DNA of 64,000 bases, from positions 58,942-122,941 of the forward strand of contig NZ_OBQC01000013.1 in NCBI RefSeq assembly GCF_900220965.1. Reading direction: 5' to 3'. Below are positions 8,335 to 16,529 of the stretch, piece by piece. The DNA comes from Ureibacillus acetophenoni (GTDB taxonomy: Bacteria; Bacillota; Bacilli; Bacillales_A; Planococcaceae). A model generated the notes under the pieces. It was not told the origin of the DNA and ran no database searches. It was given only the letters and a program-made list of their open reading frames with translations. Positions within the stretch are counted from its first letter, which is position 1; every line of letters begins with the position of its first letter. The translations under genes were made by a program, and so were the position numbers.

Positions 8335-9033
8335 CTATTGCATTTCATAAATATTTTGTTTTGCATATTTTAGTAGTTGTTTTGAGTCTATAATTTCTAA
8401 AAACCCAGGAATTCGCCTTACAATTTCTTTTTCTTCAAAACTCTGGATACATCGATTTTGATGCCTTACCGTTATTCCAATAAATTCAGCAATGGTTTTT
8501 AATTCGCTCTTAGGAATAAGCGGGTTCATGAACCTACAATGTTCATCATGGGTAATGGATGCTAGAAAGCTAGCGAACCTGACTTCTGCCTCATGCAATA
8601 AATGAAAAGAGAGTGTCATCGATTTTGTTAAAAATTTACGACTAATCGACTGGAGCAACATTTCATTAAAGCTAATGTCTTCTCGTAATGTGTTTGCTCT
8701 TTTTATAGGTAATATCCCTATATGAACAGGTGTAACGGCCTCAATTGTATGTAATGTATCTACTTTTTGTACAAGCTCTATGTCACCAAATAGTTCTAGT
8801 GGGTTATTAAATGTAACAATTAATCGTTTGCCCTCTTCAGAAGTACTGTAAATTTTAACTTTTCCCTTTACCAAAAAAGAAACAAAGGGTAAGGGAAAAC
8901 CTTGTTCATAAATACATTCTCCAGGAAAAAAAGATCGCCATTCAAGAAATTCTGTAGGGATTTTATATTTTTTGGATAGTTGTTCTTTATATTTTGTTAT
9001 TGCATTTGCATCTTTTAGTATATTCAAGCTCAT
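8335..9033 (-). CDS. Crp/Fnr family transcriptional regulator
   Basis: Cyclic-nucleotide-binding-type regulator. A beta-roll (FFPGECIYEQGFPLPFVSFLVKGKVKIYSTSEEGKRL) is followed by a dimer helix and a C-terminal winged HTH containing LKTIAEFIGITVRHQNRCIQ. It resembles YeiL-type members. The longest frame opens at 9090, but no ribosome site is there and that N-terminal stretch would cover a palindrome. The ATG at 9033 (232 aa) follows AGAAAG closely, so I prefer it. No Fe-S cysteine cluster like that of Fnr is seen in the preferred protein. It is divergent from an MFS transporter, its likely target. Confidence 0.82.
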   Translation of the reverse strand: MSLNILKDANAITKYKEQLSKKYKIPTEFLEWRSFFPGECIYEQGFPLPFVSFLVKGKVKIYSTSEEGKRLIVTFNNPLELFGDIELVQKVDTLHTIEAVTPVHIGILPIKRANTLREDISFNEMLLQSISRKFLTKSMTLSFHLLHEAEVRFASFLASITHDEHCRFMNPLIPKSELKTIAEFIGITVRHQNRCIQSFEEKEIVRRIPGFLEIIDSKQLLKYAKQNIYEMQ

Positions 9034-9076
9034 CCAACTTTCTATTAAATATACTTTAAAACTATCATAACAAAAA

Positions 9077-9132
9077 GGACATATGTCCATTACGTTAAAA
9101 AATTGTAATTTCGATTTAAAACACGTTTAAAT
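9077..9132. promoter_or_regulatory. Two palindromes in the crp-like / MFS divergent region
   Basis: GGACATATGTCC (9077-9088) is a perfect 12-bp palindrome. ATTTAAA-ACACG-TTTAAAT (9114-9132) is an inverted repeat with 7-bp arms. Both lie between the regulator start at 9033 and the MFS start at 9210, where an operator for the Crp-like protein would be expected. Neither matches the E. coli CRP consensus. Assignment is by position only. Confidence 0.45.
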
Positions 9133-9209
9133 ATTTTATTAAAAACAGGAAAGAATAAATTTAAATCTCTTTCTAATTTTTAATTCTAGCCGTGAAAGGC
9201 GGTATTTTT

Positions 9210-10454
9210 ATGGGAAAAATTAAAGTAAAACTTTGGACAAACCAATATGTCATTATAATTGCTTTATCGTTAGTGATGTTCGCTTCTTTTTATATGATTA
9301 CTGCAGGGTTCCCAATATTTGTTTCTACCATTAGTGATAATCCTACTATTGCAGGAATCATGACGACGACATTAATGACCGCTTCACTAATTACCCGCTT
9401 TTTTGCAAGTGTTATTATCCAAAAGATCAATATGAAATTGCTGTTAGTTATCTCCATGGTCTATTTTATTGGTACGATTGGACTAACATTTTTAAGCGAT
9501 GCTATTTGGTTTTTAATATTCATTCGAGCACTACAAGGAATTGGATTTTGTATGTTAACAACATTAGTGTTCACTATGTCCAGTAATATTGTTCCTAAGT
9601 CTAGACTTGGTGAGGGGATTGTATTTTTTGCCATGTCTACAAGCGTTGGGACGACAATAGGACCGTTAATCGCCATCTCTTACCTATCGAATTATTCATT
9701 TCAGTCATTGTTAATGTTAACACTAGGTCTCATGGCATTTTCATTCGTATGTAGTTTATTTACAAAAAATAATCCTGTTAATAAAGAAGAGTCTAAAGCT
9801 AATCCAGAGGAAACGAAAAATGAACCGTTCTATAAATACATGTTTGATAAACGTGTTTTACTTCCCTGTATTATAGTTTCATTAAACTATATGACCATCG
9901 CAGGCACTGTCAATTTTGTGGGAGCATTTGGGAAAGAAATAAATGTTGGAGGAAGTATTTCTCAGTTTTTTATCGCACAAGGGATTGCGATGATCATCGT
10001 TCGTGCCTTCTCAGGTAAAATTTTCGATCGATTTGGTCACAGAATACTCATCATACCAGCAGCCATCTCAGGGGCTGCAGGCTTATTTTTATTGGGCTTC
10101 TCAACAAGTATGTGGATGGTATTAGTTTCAGGGGTATTATTCGGAATCGCATTTGCTATCATTCATCCAATTTCCCAAGCATGGGCATTAACGCTCGTAC
10201 CCCCTGAGAAAAAAGCAACTGCTAATTCCATGCTTCTCATTTTTATTGATTCTGGAATGGCCATTGGATCAGTTGCACTAGGAATATTAGCAAGTTATGT
10301 TGGATATGGTATGACTTTCATGTTTTCAGCAACGATTATGGTGATCATCTTAGTATTGTATCTATTTGGAAGTAGAAAAACTGAATCAAATAAAGTTGCA
10401 AAGAAAAAACCAACCATAGCGAAACAACCGCGCTTACGAACAGGCTTAAACTAA
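9210..10454 (+). CDS. MFS transporter
   Basis: Integral membrane protein of 414 aa with about 12 hydrophobic segments, typical of the drug:proton antiporter branch of MFS. A charged central loop (KNNPVNKEESKANPEETKNE) separates the two six-helix halves. The start is set at the ATG at 9210, which lies 7 nt after AAAGGCGG; the GTG at 9192 is inside that ribosome site. It has a basic C-terminal tail rich in Lys/Arg. It is divergent from the Crp-like regulator and followed by a terminator. Substrate unknown. Confidence 0.88.
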   Translation: MGKIKVKLWTNQYVIIIALSLVMFASFYMITAGFPIFVSTISDNPTIAGIMTTTLMTASLITRFFASVIIQKINMKLLLVISMVYFIGTIGLTFLSDAIWFLIFIRALQGIGFCMLTTLVFTMSSNIVPKSRLGEGIVFFAMSTSVGTTIGPLIAISYLSNYSFQSLLMLTLGLMAFSFVCSLFTKNNPVNKEESKANPEETKNEPFYKYMFDKRVLLPCIIVSLNYMTIAGTVNFVGAFGKEINVGGSISQFFIAQGIAMIIVRAFSGKIFDRFGHRILIIPAAISGAAGLFLLGFSTSMWMVLVSGVLFGIAFAIIHPISQAWALTLVPPEKKATANSMLLIFIDSGMAIGSVALGILASYVGYGMTFMFSATIMVIILVLYLFGSRKTESNKVAKKKPTIAKQPRLRTGLN

Positions 10455-10462
10455 TATTTACT

Positions 10463-10508
10463 GGGCTGTTCCTTGTCAGTATTGACATTGGGAACAGTCC
10501 ATTTTTTT
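10463..10508 (+). terminator. Rho-independent terminator after MFS gene
   Basis: GGGCTGTTCC pairs with GGGAACAGTCC (one G-U), followed by ATTTTTTTA. It ends at the stop of the convergent ykyB gene. Confidence 0.85.
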
Positions 10509-10986
10509 ATCGTTCACCATAACGTTTTGCAAATGGTGATATCAGTTTTTTCGTCGTGGGAGTAACATATGGATTAGTTGGTTGGGGTTCTTTCATTCCT
10601 GTATAAGCAATCAACAACGTTTTTGCCTGTTTAAAAGAAAAATACGTTTTTGGATTTCTTTGTTGATCATCTAAATCTCCTAAGTGAGGTAGACTTTGGA
10701 AATCATCTTTAGTCGGGGGCAGGTGAAATAAATAGTCTCCACAAGAAATAAGTACAGTAGACGTTTGTCTTGAAAGTTTAGGGTTTCTAGAAAAATGTAA
10801 CCCCATTTTTTCAGCTTTACCTTGTTTAATCAATTTCTCTAACGACTTTTTCTTTAATTCATATAAAAATTTAGGGTTTGTAGCTGTTTTTGCATGTTTG
10901 TTAATGACAAAAATTGCTTTTGATAAATTATCAATAGAGAAATCAAGATGATGTTCCTTTTTATGTCTTTTATCGTTCGAATTCAT
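10507..10986 (-). CDS. ykyB: YkyB family protein (conserved, unknown function)
   Basis: 159-aa protein that follows Bacillus YkyB through its core: LSKAIFVINKHAKTA, PKFLYELKKKSLEKLIKQGK, KMGLHFSRNP and GDYLFHLPPTKDDF. The family has no known activity. The start is placed at the ATG at 10986 because AGGTGAG lies 4-5 nt before it; the longer frame to 11046 has no ribosome site and adds 20 unconserved residues. Lys/His-rich and probably cytoplasmic. Single-gene unit convergent with the MFS gene. Confidence 0.9.
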   Translation of the reverse strand: MNSNDKRHKKEHHLDFSIDNLSKAIFVINKHAKTATNPKFLYELKKKSLEKLIKQGKAEKMGLHFSRNPKLSRQTSTVLISCGDYLFHLPPTKDDFQSLPHLGDLDDQQRNPKTYFSFKQAKTLLIAYTGMKEPQPTNPYVTPTTKKLISPFAKRYGER

Positions 10987-11132
10987 ATTCTCACCTACTT
11001 TCAATACGATATTTGGTTTGCTAAAAACTACAAAAAACTGTACCAATATTATATAACGATTTACTATTAAATTTATAGTATTCTTTCTTATTTTTTCTCA
11101 CATTAATCATTAAAAGTCTAAAGTTGCCGTTT

Positions 11133-11164
11133 ATAAAAAAAGAAGTGCACTTTTGCACCTCTTG
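11133..11164 (-). terminator. Terminator after alpha/beta hydrolase gene
   Basis: On the minus strand AAGAGGTGCA-AAAG-TGCACTTCTT is followed by seven T, directly after the hydrolase stop codon. Confidence 0.85.
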
Positions 11165-11187
11165 ATTTTTACATTATTTTTGAAACC

Positions 11188-11967
11188 CTACACGAATTGT
11201 GCTATCAGTTGGTTAAATTTGTCATGTTCTTCCCAAAATGGACCATGACCACTGTAATGAAATGGCACAAGTATGGAATTTCTTATTTTTTGGTTTAATT
11301 CTTGCGCTTGTGCAAATGGAATCACTTTGTCATGAACCCCATGAATGATTAAAGTAGGTACATTTATTTTTGGAAGATCTGTATAGAGTTTTTCGTCTCT
11401 TAAAGTTATGATGATTGCAGCTGTTGACCAGCTAGCTGCTTGTAGTCCCATTTGCATAAACCAATCTGAAAATGGTTTTGTAATATATTGAAAGAAAAAG
11501 CCATCCGTTACGTCTTGCATCATTTGAGGTCGGTCATTTAAATTTTTCTTCAGAAAATCACTAGCCGTATCAGCGGTGAATCCAGTTGGCGCCGCTGCAT
11601 CAACAAGTACAAGTTTGGATACTCCATATCCGTTGTGGCGTGAAACATATCTCATAGCTATTGCTCCGCCAGTTGAATGACCTAATAGCGTAAAGTCCTT
11701 TAGACGAAGTGCATCAACTAACGACTTTATATCATCTGCAAGTCGATTGAATGAATAACCAGTCATTGGTCTATCTGACTTTCCAAACCCTCTCCAGTCA
11801 ACCCCTATACAACGATACCCCATTGCAGGTAAAACATTAAATTGATACTCAAATTGTTCATGGCTTAATGGCCACCCATGTAAAAATACAATCGTTTTCT
11901 TTCCACTTGGGTTAATATCTTCAACATATAATATCACACCTGAATCTACAGTAACGTAATATCCTAT
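11188..11967 (-). CDS. Alpha/beta hydrolase with apparent ATA start codon
   Basis: Alpha/beta-hydrolase-fold enzyme (259 aa from the proposed start). It shows the oxyanion HGWPLS motif, the nucleophile elbow GHSTGG, an acid near GVHDKV and the catalytic His in YSGHGPFW. It resembles non-haem chloroperoxidase/esterase-type hydrolases. The first ordinary start in frame is GTG at 11937, but the family's N-terminal residues GYYVTVDSG are encoded upstream of it. An ideal TAAGGAGG site lies 7 nt before an ATA codon at 11967-11965. I therefore place the start at ATA; an ATG-to-ATA change or a sequencing error are alternatives. It probably forms its own unit after the NTF2-like gene. Confidence 0.85.
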   Translation of the reverse strand: MGYYVTVDSGVILYVEDINPSGKKTIVFLHGWPLSHEQFEYQFNVLPAMGYRCIGVDWRGFGKSDRPMTGYSFNRLADDIKSLVDALRLKDFTLLGHSTGGAIAMRYVSRHNGYGVSKLVLVDAAAPTGFTADTASDFLKKNLNDRPQMMQDVTDGFFFQYITKPFSDWFMQMGLQAASWSTAAIIITLRDEKLYTDLPKINVPTLIIHGVHDKVIPFAQAQELNQKIRNSILVPFHYSGHGPFWEEHDKFNQLIAQFV

Positions 11968-12057
11968 GAGGATACCTCCTTACTCAAATTGGTTGCCCAA
12001 TAGGATATTCATCTTGCTATATTTAGGTGAGTTCCCTACCTTTATCTGTATTAAAAA

Positions 12058-12462
12058 TCAGTTTATCGGCTGTTCTATTTCTCTAACTACCAACCATTTC
12101 TCATTCTGCCAACTCCAATTTTCGATGGTAAATAAACGTGCTAATACAACTTCATTTTTTACAATTAATTGTTCATAAAACACAACTGCATTTTCATTAT
12201 TTCTTAAACGTATCACACGGTTCTCAAATCTTTTAGTTGCTCCTAAGAAATGATTCACCGACTGTTTCATACCTTCAATTGCTTCCTGTCTTGTAAAGTA
12301 CAAAGGTTTTTCGTTACTACCGTTAAAAAAGGCAACATAATATTCGTCGGCCATTCTTTCAACCGTAGATGTATCGCCTGATTGCATTGCTTTGTTCCAA
12401 TCTTTGATAAATTCATCATGCATCATTCTAAATTCATTTAGTTTGTTTTCAGTGTCTAACAA
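12058..12462 (-). CDS. NTF2-like / SnoaL-type small protein
   Basis: 134-aa alpha+beta cone protein of the NTF2/DUF4440 type: an N-terminal helix pair (MHDEFIKDWNKAMQSGDTSTVERMADEYYVAFF), then strands ending in WLVVREIEQP. Such domains often bind small molecules or act as accessory subunits; no catalytic residues can be assigned. The start is TTG at 12462, 7 nt after AGAGGG. It is the third gene of a phosphatase-NUDIX-NTF2 run with gaps of 18 and 29 bp, so co-transcription is likely. Confidence 0.7.
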   Translation of the reverse strand: MLDTENKLNEFRMMHDEFIKDWNKAMQSGDTSTVERMADEYYVAFFNGSNEKPLYFTRQEAIEGMKQSVNHFLGATKRFENRVIRLRNNENAVVFYEQLIVKNEVVLARLFTIENWSWQNEKWLVVREIEQPIN

Positions 12463-12491
12463 TTGACTACCCTCTTTCAGTATAATTTTGT

Positions 12492-12923
12492 TTAAAATTC
12501 AATTAAAAATGGTTGGGCATCATCATTTAAACATAATTCAATTCTATTTCTGAAATTCTTAAAGGTTACCATTTCTAGTGCTTGTTCAATAGAAAAGAAT
12601 CCTACTTCAAGGCTTTCTGGAGTTGTCGTTAACTCTCCTCCAATAGGTTTTGCTAAAAATAATGTATTGCAAATTGAGCGTTCTACATTTTGGAATATGC
12701 CACAAAATTTTATAATTTCTACATCAATGCCTGATTCCTCTTTTGTTTCCCTGATTGCTGCATCTTTTAGCGATTCACCCTCTTCTACTTGACCACCCGG
12801 CATTTCCCAGCCTCGTCTAGGTCCTTTAATTAATAAAATTTCATTGTTTTCATTAATAACAATCGTTGCTGCAGAAACTATATGTTTAGGTGGTGTGAAA
12901 GTATTGATTGCATTTTGATCCAA
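12492..12923 (-). CDS. NUDIX hydrolase
   Basis: 143-aa NUDIX hydrolase. The NUDIX box reads GGQVEEGESLKDAAIRETKEESGID and fits the GX5EX7REUXEEXGU pattern completely, so Mg-dependent pyrophosphohydrolase activity is expected. The substrate class cannot be told; it may be a nucleotide-sugar or damaged nucleotide. It is 18 bp after a histidine phosphatase gene, an arrangement compatible with sequential dephosphorylation, though that is only suggestive. Confidence 0.88.
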   Translation of the reverse strand: MDQNAINTFTPPKHIVSAATIVINENNEILLIKGPRRGWEMPGGQVEEGESLKDAAIRETKEESGIDVEIIKFCGIFQNVERSICNTLFLAKPIGGELTTTPESLEVGFFSIEQALEMVTFKNFRNRIELCLNDDAQPFLIEF

Positions 12924-12941
12924 ACTATTTCCCCCTCAATA

Positions 12942-13514
12942 CTAATTTTTAATGTTTAGCTTACTTTTCCAAACCCTTGTAACATCGACTAATGATTTTC
13001 CATCGAAAGATAACTTATAAATATCGGGCATTTCTAACCTTTTCCAAAAATCGAAATTATATTGCTGATCGAAGTATTTCATGATTAAAACCATTATATT
13101 TCCGTGGGTACCGATGACGACATTTTGGTCTTTATATTGTTCTAATACTTGATTAATTGCTGCAATACCTCTTTTTTGAGCGACAAGATTAGATTCTCCA
13201 CCATTCCATGAAAAATTTTCGTCCTCCCAAACTTTTGTAATTGCATAGTTAAAATCTTCGGCAGGTTCACTAGTTAGAATTCTTTCTTTAAATCCTTCAT
13301 GGATTTCAACATCTTTTCCTATTAGGTTTGCTATACCCTGAACCGTTTGAATTGCTCTTCTATAAGGGCTTGAAATTACGATATCAATGGCTTCTGATTT
13401 TAATATTTCTGTTACCTTTAATGCATCAGCAAGTCCTTTTTCTGAAAGTGGCCTCCCTAACTCATCAGGTGAATAAATAGAGTGAGCATGCCGAGCAAGA
13501 TATAGATTTGCCAA
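12942..13514 (-). CDS. Histidine phosphatase family protein
   Basis: 190-aa phosphoglycerate-mutase-like histidine phosphatase. The phospho-acceptor motif is LARHAHS at residues 6-12 (RHA instead of the usual RHG), with the second Arg in SSPYRRAIQT and the second His in IGTHGNI. These core residues suggest an active phosphatase. It is first of a short operon with NUDIX and NTF2-like genes. Substrate unknown; broad-specificity phosphatases of the PhoE/CobC type are closest in layout. Confidence 0.86.
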   Translation of the reverse strand: MANLYLARHAHSIYSPDELGRPLSEKGLADALKVTEILKSEAIDIVISSPYRRAIQTVQGIANLIGKDVEIHEGFKERILTSEPAEDFNYAITKVWEDENFSWNGGESNLVAQKRGIAAINQVLEQYKDQNVVIGTHGNIMVLIMKYFDQQYNFDFWKRLEMPDIYKLSFDGKSLVDVTRVWKSKLNIKN

Positions 13515-13692
13515 TGATCTCCACTCCTTTAAAAATTATTTGATAATGCCCCTTCAACCAATATTAATGAAATAATTAATTATCCAAGAGTGTTCAACAG
13601 TAATTCTTCGCTTTTTCAAACTATACATCGTATAATAAGCAAACAAATGAAGAATTCAATTTTCCTTTAGTTTAATAAAGAGGTGCAATTAC

Positions 13693-14121
13693 TTGAAACA
13701 ATTTAAAACAGATTTACCTGAAAACTACGAAGCATTAAAAAAACAGGCGAATTATACATCAAGCTGGCGAAATCGTTTAGACGCAGTTGAAGAATTATCG
13801 AAATATAAAAACGAGAAAGTCATAGACTTACTTAAAAATCGCATGCAAAATGATACCGTTTATAAGGTACAATTGGCAGCCTATGATTCGCTAGTAGCTT
13901 TTGGCGAAGACGTGGAAAAGCCGTTACCCGCTCGTTTTGATATTATTAAAGGGACAGACAAGATTTTTCTACGTGTGAAAAAAAGCTTACCAAAGGACCA
14001 CTCAGTTGCGGAATTTGCCGATAAACTAAAACGAATGCGTTTAGATGTATATGATGCATACGAAGGTGACAAAGGTGCACAATTTTTGCAATGGTTAGAG
14101 GAACGTTGGGCAAAACTTTAA
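13693..14121 (+). CDS. HEAT-repeat domain protein
   Basis: 142-aa acidic/basic mixed protein. The first half contains a HEAT-like helical pair (SWRNRLDAVEELSKYKNEKVIDLLKNRMQNDTVYKVQLAAYDSLVAFGE), and the second half (KIFLRVKKSLPKDHSVAEFADKLKRMRLDVYDAYEGDKGAQFLQWLEERW) has no recognised fold. Start is TTG at 13693, 7 nt after GAGGTG. It stands alone between divergent and convergent neighbours and is followed by a terminator. HEAT domains mediate protein contacts; no enzyme function is claimed. Confidence 0.75.
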   Translation: MKQFKTDLPENYEALKKQANYTSSWRNRLDAVEELSKYKNEKVIDLLKNRMQNDTVYKVQLAAYDSLVAFGEDVEKPLPARFDIIKGTDKIFLRVKKSLPKDHSVAEFADKLKRMRLDVYDAYEGDKGAQFLQWLEERWAKL

Positions 14122-14137
14122 TAAATCAGATCACTCC

Positions 14138-14173
14138 AGTCATTCTCTTCACTTTTGAGAGAATGACTTTTTA
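14138..14173 (+). terminator. Terminator between HEAT gene and P-loop kinase gene
   Basis: AGTCATTCTCT / AGAGAATGACT, 11-bp perfect stem followed by TTTTTAT. It is placed for the plus-strand HEAT gene. Confidence 0.87.
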
Positions 14174-14187
14174 TCTAATGAGAGATC

Positions 14188-14718
14188 CTATTCCTCTATA
14201 TAATTTAAAACCTCTTGAATGTAACTATCTAAAGGTTTGCTAGTATCAACTTTTAAACATTTATAATTATTTGGTTTTTTACTATTTTCAATCGTATATC
14301 TAAAATCTTCAATTGATTTTACTTCTTTTATTTGACTAATTTTACGATTACGATTTCTTAAACGATAATTTATCTCGTCAAAATCATTTAAATAGCATTC
14401 AACATATTTATATTTCACATTATATTTTAATGCTAGATTTGTTCCTTTTTGAACCATCTCCTCATATAAGCAAGGACAATCAAAAATGACATTGTGATTG
14501 TGAGATAAGTAAAATTCAATTAATGACCAGTCAATATTGTAAGATATTTTACCAGTCAGCTCTAATTCAATATCTATTTCTAATTGCTCTGTAGATTCCA
14601 ATAAGGTAGTTTTCGAAATATCATGATCAACAATAATTGCACCAATTCTCTTTGCGATTTCCTGAGCAAGTGTAGATTTTCCCGAACCGGGGAAACCAGA
14701 CATTTGAATGAAGAACAT
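14188..14718 (-). CDS. P-loop kinase-like ATPase
   Basis: 176-aa small P-loop protein with Walker A GFPGSGKST at residues 8-16 and a probable lid segment YRLRNRNRK. The layout is that of the AAA_33/zeta-toxin-like and chloramphenicol-phosphotransferase-like small-molecule kinases. DHDISKTTLLES after the second strand could bind the substrate. It is the last gene of a three-gene operon after an APH-like kinase and a nucleotidyltransferase (27-bp gap). Substrate unknown. The gene is AT-rich and Asn/Lys/Ile-rich, slightly more so than its neighbours. Confidence 0.78.
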   Translation of the reverse strand: MFFIQMSGFPGSGKSTLAQEIAKRIGAIIVDHDISKTTLLESTEQLEIDIELELTGKISYNIDWSLIEFYLSHNHNVIFDCPCLYEEMVQKGTNLALKYNVKYKYVECYLNDFDEINYRLRNRNRKISQIKEVKSIEDFRYTIENSKKPNNYKCLKVDTSKPLDSYIQEVLNYIEE

Positions 14719-14745
14719 TAATTTACCTCAATTCTTATTACTTAT

Positions 14746-15468
14746 TTATTCACTTTTTCCTAATGAAAAACCGTGAAATAATCGTCCACCATAAGGTTGT
14801 AAAACTTCGTCTACAAGTTGGATCACTTGTTTTTTGGCACTGAATTTATAAAACAATTCAAAAGTATCAACATATTGTTTAGCAAATTGTTCGTCATATT
14901 GTTTTAAAGAACGTACTATCCACTTTGATGTACCAATCCATTGACGATTTGTCCTTAATACGAATTCACTTACAAGTTCTGCTAGAGTATTAGCAATAAA
15001 TATTTCTTCTTCTCGTTTGGTACAACCTATAAAATCATCCAACACATCCGTAATAAAATAGCGCTTAACCTTTATCGTTTCTTTTGACCATTCTTCTGGT
15101 CCCTCTTCTAAAATTTTAATCGCTTCTTTTTTAATACAATCAACAATTCCATCATCTTTTAGAATAATTCCTTCCGCAACCATTCTTGGCAAAGAAGGTC
15201 TTGCTCTTTGAACATCGTGATCAAAAAACTGTTTATATGAAGTAAGATTATGTACAAAGACTTCAATAGGCCATCCAAAATCAATGAGTGATTCACGGTA
15301 AGATGAAGGGACACTATTATCAAAAATAACAATATCAAGGTCAGATGTATCAGTTGCTACACCGCGTACAACACTTCCTGCTAATAGAGCTCCTTGACAA
15401 CTTGGGAAGTATTTATTGAGAAATTGATAACCTGCTTCAATTGGTTGTAACTTGTTGTGCTCTTCCAT
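14746..15468 (-). CDS. Nucleotidyltransferase-domain protein
   Basis: 240-aa protein with a pol-beta-type nucleotidyltransferase core: GSVVRGVATDTSDLDIVIF at residues 32-50 gives the GS...DxD metal-binding signature, and a third acidic residue is plausible in WPIEVFVHN. The C-terminal half is helical and may be a KNTase/HEPN-like domain. Aminoglycoside adenylyltransferases share this fold, but so do many unknown proteins. It sits between APH-like and P-loop kinase genes; together they look like a small-molecule modification operon. Resistance function is not shown by sequence. Confidence 0.8.
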   Translation of the reverse strand: MEEHNKLQPIEAGYQFLNKYFPSCQGALLAGSVVRGVATDTSDLDIVIFDNSVPSSYRESLIDFGWPIEVFVHNLTSYKQFFDHDVQRARPSLPRMVAEGIILKDDGIVDCIKKEAIKILEEGPEEWSKETIKVKRYFITDVLDDFIGCTKREEEIFIANTLAELVSEFVLRTNRQWIGTSKWIVRSLKQYDEQFAKQYVDTFELFYKFSAKKQVIQLVDEVLQPYGGRLFHGFSLGKSE

Positions 15469-15529
15469 AAATTACTCCTCGGTTTTACTAGTTTTTATTC
15501 TCTCCATCTCTTCTGCAACTTCTTTCATT

Positions 15530-16399
15530 TCAACTAAGTATTAGGATTTCTTTAAGTCTAGCTAAATTTTCTTCAAGAAATTTAGCATTTTTTTCAATTC
15601 CGCGCCGTTTGCACCAACCGATACTACAAAATGCATCGTAGAACCGATAAAAAGGTAACACAACCTCTAAATCGATTAAAGGGCGTATACTCTCATACCC
15701 TTCTTTGTATGCCTTATACAAAGTTGAATCATAGCTTAAGAAATCACGATACAATTTTGTGTAGTCCAATTCTGTTGAACCGAAACGTACGCTTTCAAAA
15801 TCAATAACACCCGATACTCTATCGTCAGTTACAATAATATTTGCTGGACGAAAATCCATATGCACAAAGCCCGGGCCATCTGGAGGCGGAAGTTGTTCTT
15901 TCATTCTTTCAAATTTTTCAATCGACTGTTTGTACAGTTGTGGATCCAAAACATCTTTTACATCTTCAGCAAAACTGTAAAATTGTTTTCCAATAAAACT
16001 TGACCAGTTGTCAAATTCATTTTTTATACCAGTTAACTTTTTCGTAGCAGGTAGTTGAACGGCATGCATCGAGGCATGTAGGATACCTACTTCATATGCT
16101 ACTGTTGTAGAAACGTTCGTTGTTAGCGGTTGGCCTTTTAATTCTGAAAGTAAAAATGCACCTGGACACTCTTCATCTCCATTCCAATAATCCAACAGTT
16201 CTGGTATTGCCACATTCCCTTTTAAAATTTCATAGGATTCGAGTTCTCGTTGATATTTCAATTTTGTATACGGGATTTTCACAAAGACATTCTCACCTTT
16301 GTGCAACTGACATTTGTAAACTGTTGAACTATGTGAATCTTCAACTTCATCCATAGATTTCATCTTCAATCCAAATTGTTCTATGACACGATTTAACAT
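15530..16399 (-). CDS. Aminoglycoside phosphotransferase (APH)-family kinase
   Basis: 289-aa kinase-fold protein of the APH/choline kinase family. The catalytic loop VHMDFRPANIIV contains the HxDxxxxN motif, and the metal-binding DFE is in SGVIDFESVRFG. The N-lobe Lys in NVFVKIPYTK is present, so it should be active. Members phosphorylate aminoglycosides, choline, homoserine and other small alcohols; the substrate cannot be read here. It is the first gene of the operon with the nucleotidyltransferase (61-bp gap) and P-loop kinase. AGGAGG-like GGGGAGGT precedes the ATG. Confidence 0.85.
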   Translation of the reverse strand: MLNRVIEQFGLKMKSMDEVEDSHSSTVYKCQLHKGENVFVKIPYTKLKYQRELESYEILKGNVAIPELLDYWNGDEECPGAFLLSELKGQPLTTNVSTTVAYEVGILHASMHAVQLPATKKLTGIKNEFDNWSSFIGKQFYSFAEDVKDVLDPQLYKQSIEKFERMKEQLPPPDGPGFVHMDFRPANIIVTDDRVSGVIDFESVRFGSTELDYTKLYRDFLSYDSTLYKAYKEGYESIRPLIDLEVVLPFYRFYDAFCSIGWCKRRGIEKNAKFLEENLARLKEILILS

Positions 16400-16454
16400 C
16401 TTTCATACCTCCCCATTCTTCGTCCGAAACTAAATTGTTCATATATTAAGTTCA

Positions 16455-16490
16455 ACAAAAATAAGCATCAATCCTTCTAGGATTAATGCT
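16455..16490 (-). terminator. Terminator after LysR gene
   Basis: Minus strand AGCATTAATCC-TAGAA-GGATTGATGCT with a TTATTTTTG tail, 40 bp after the LysR stop. Confidence 0.8.
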
Positions 16491-16529
16491 CATTATATTG
16501 ATGATGTTAATATTAAAGTACTACCTGAG

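Noticed and set aside
8335..9090. Long form of the Crp-like regulator starting at 9090 with CPFC motif
   Set aside because: No ribosome site; the extra 19 residues cover a palindrome and are not expected in the family. The CxxC is therefore probably not a real redox motif.
11188..11937. GTG start for the alpha/beta hydrolase
   Set aside because: It lies about 40 nt from the only ribosome site and truncates the family N-terminus.
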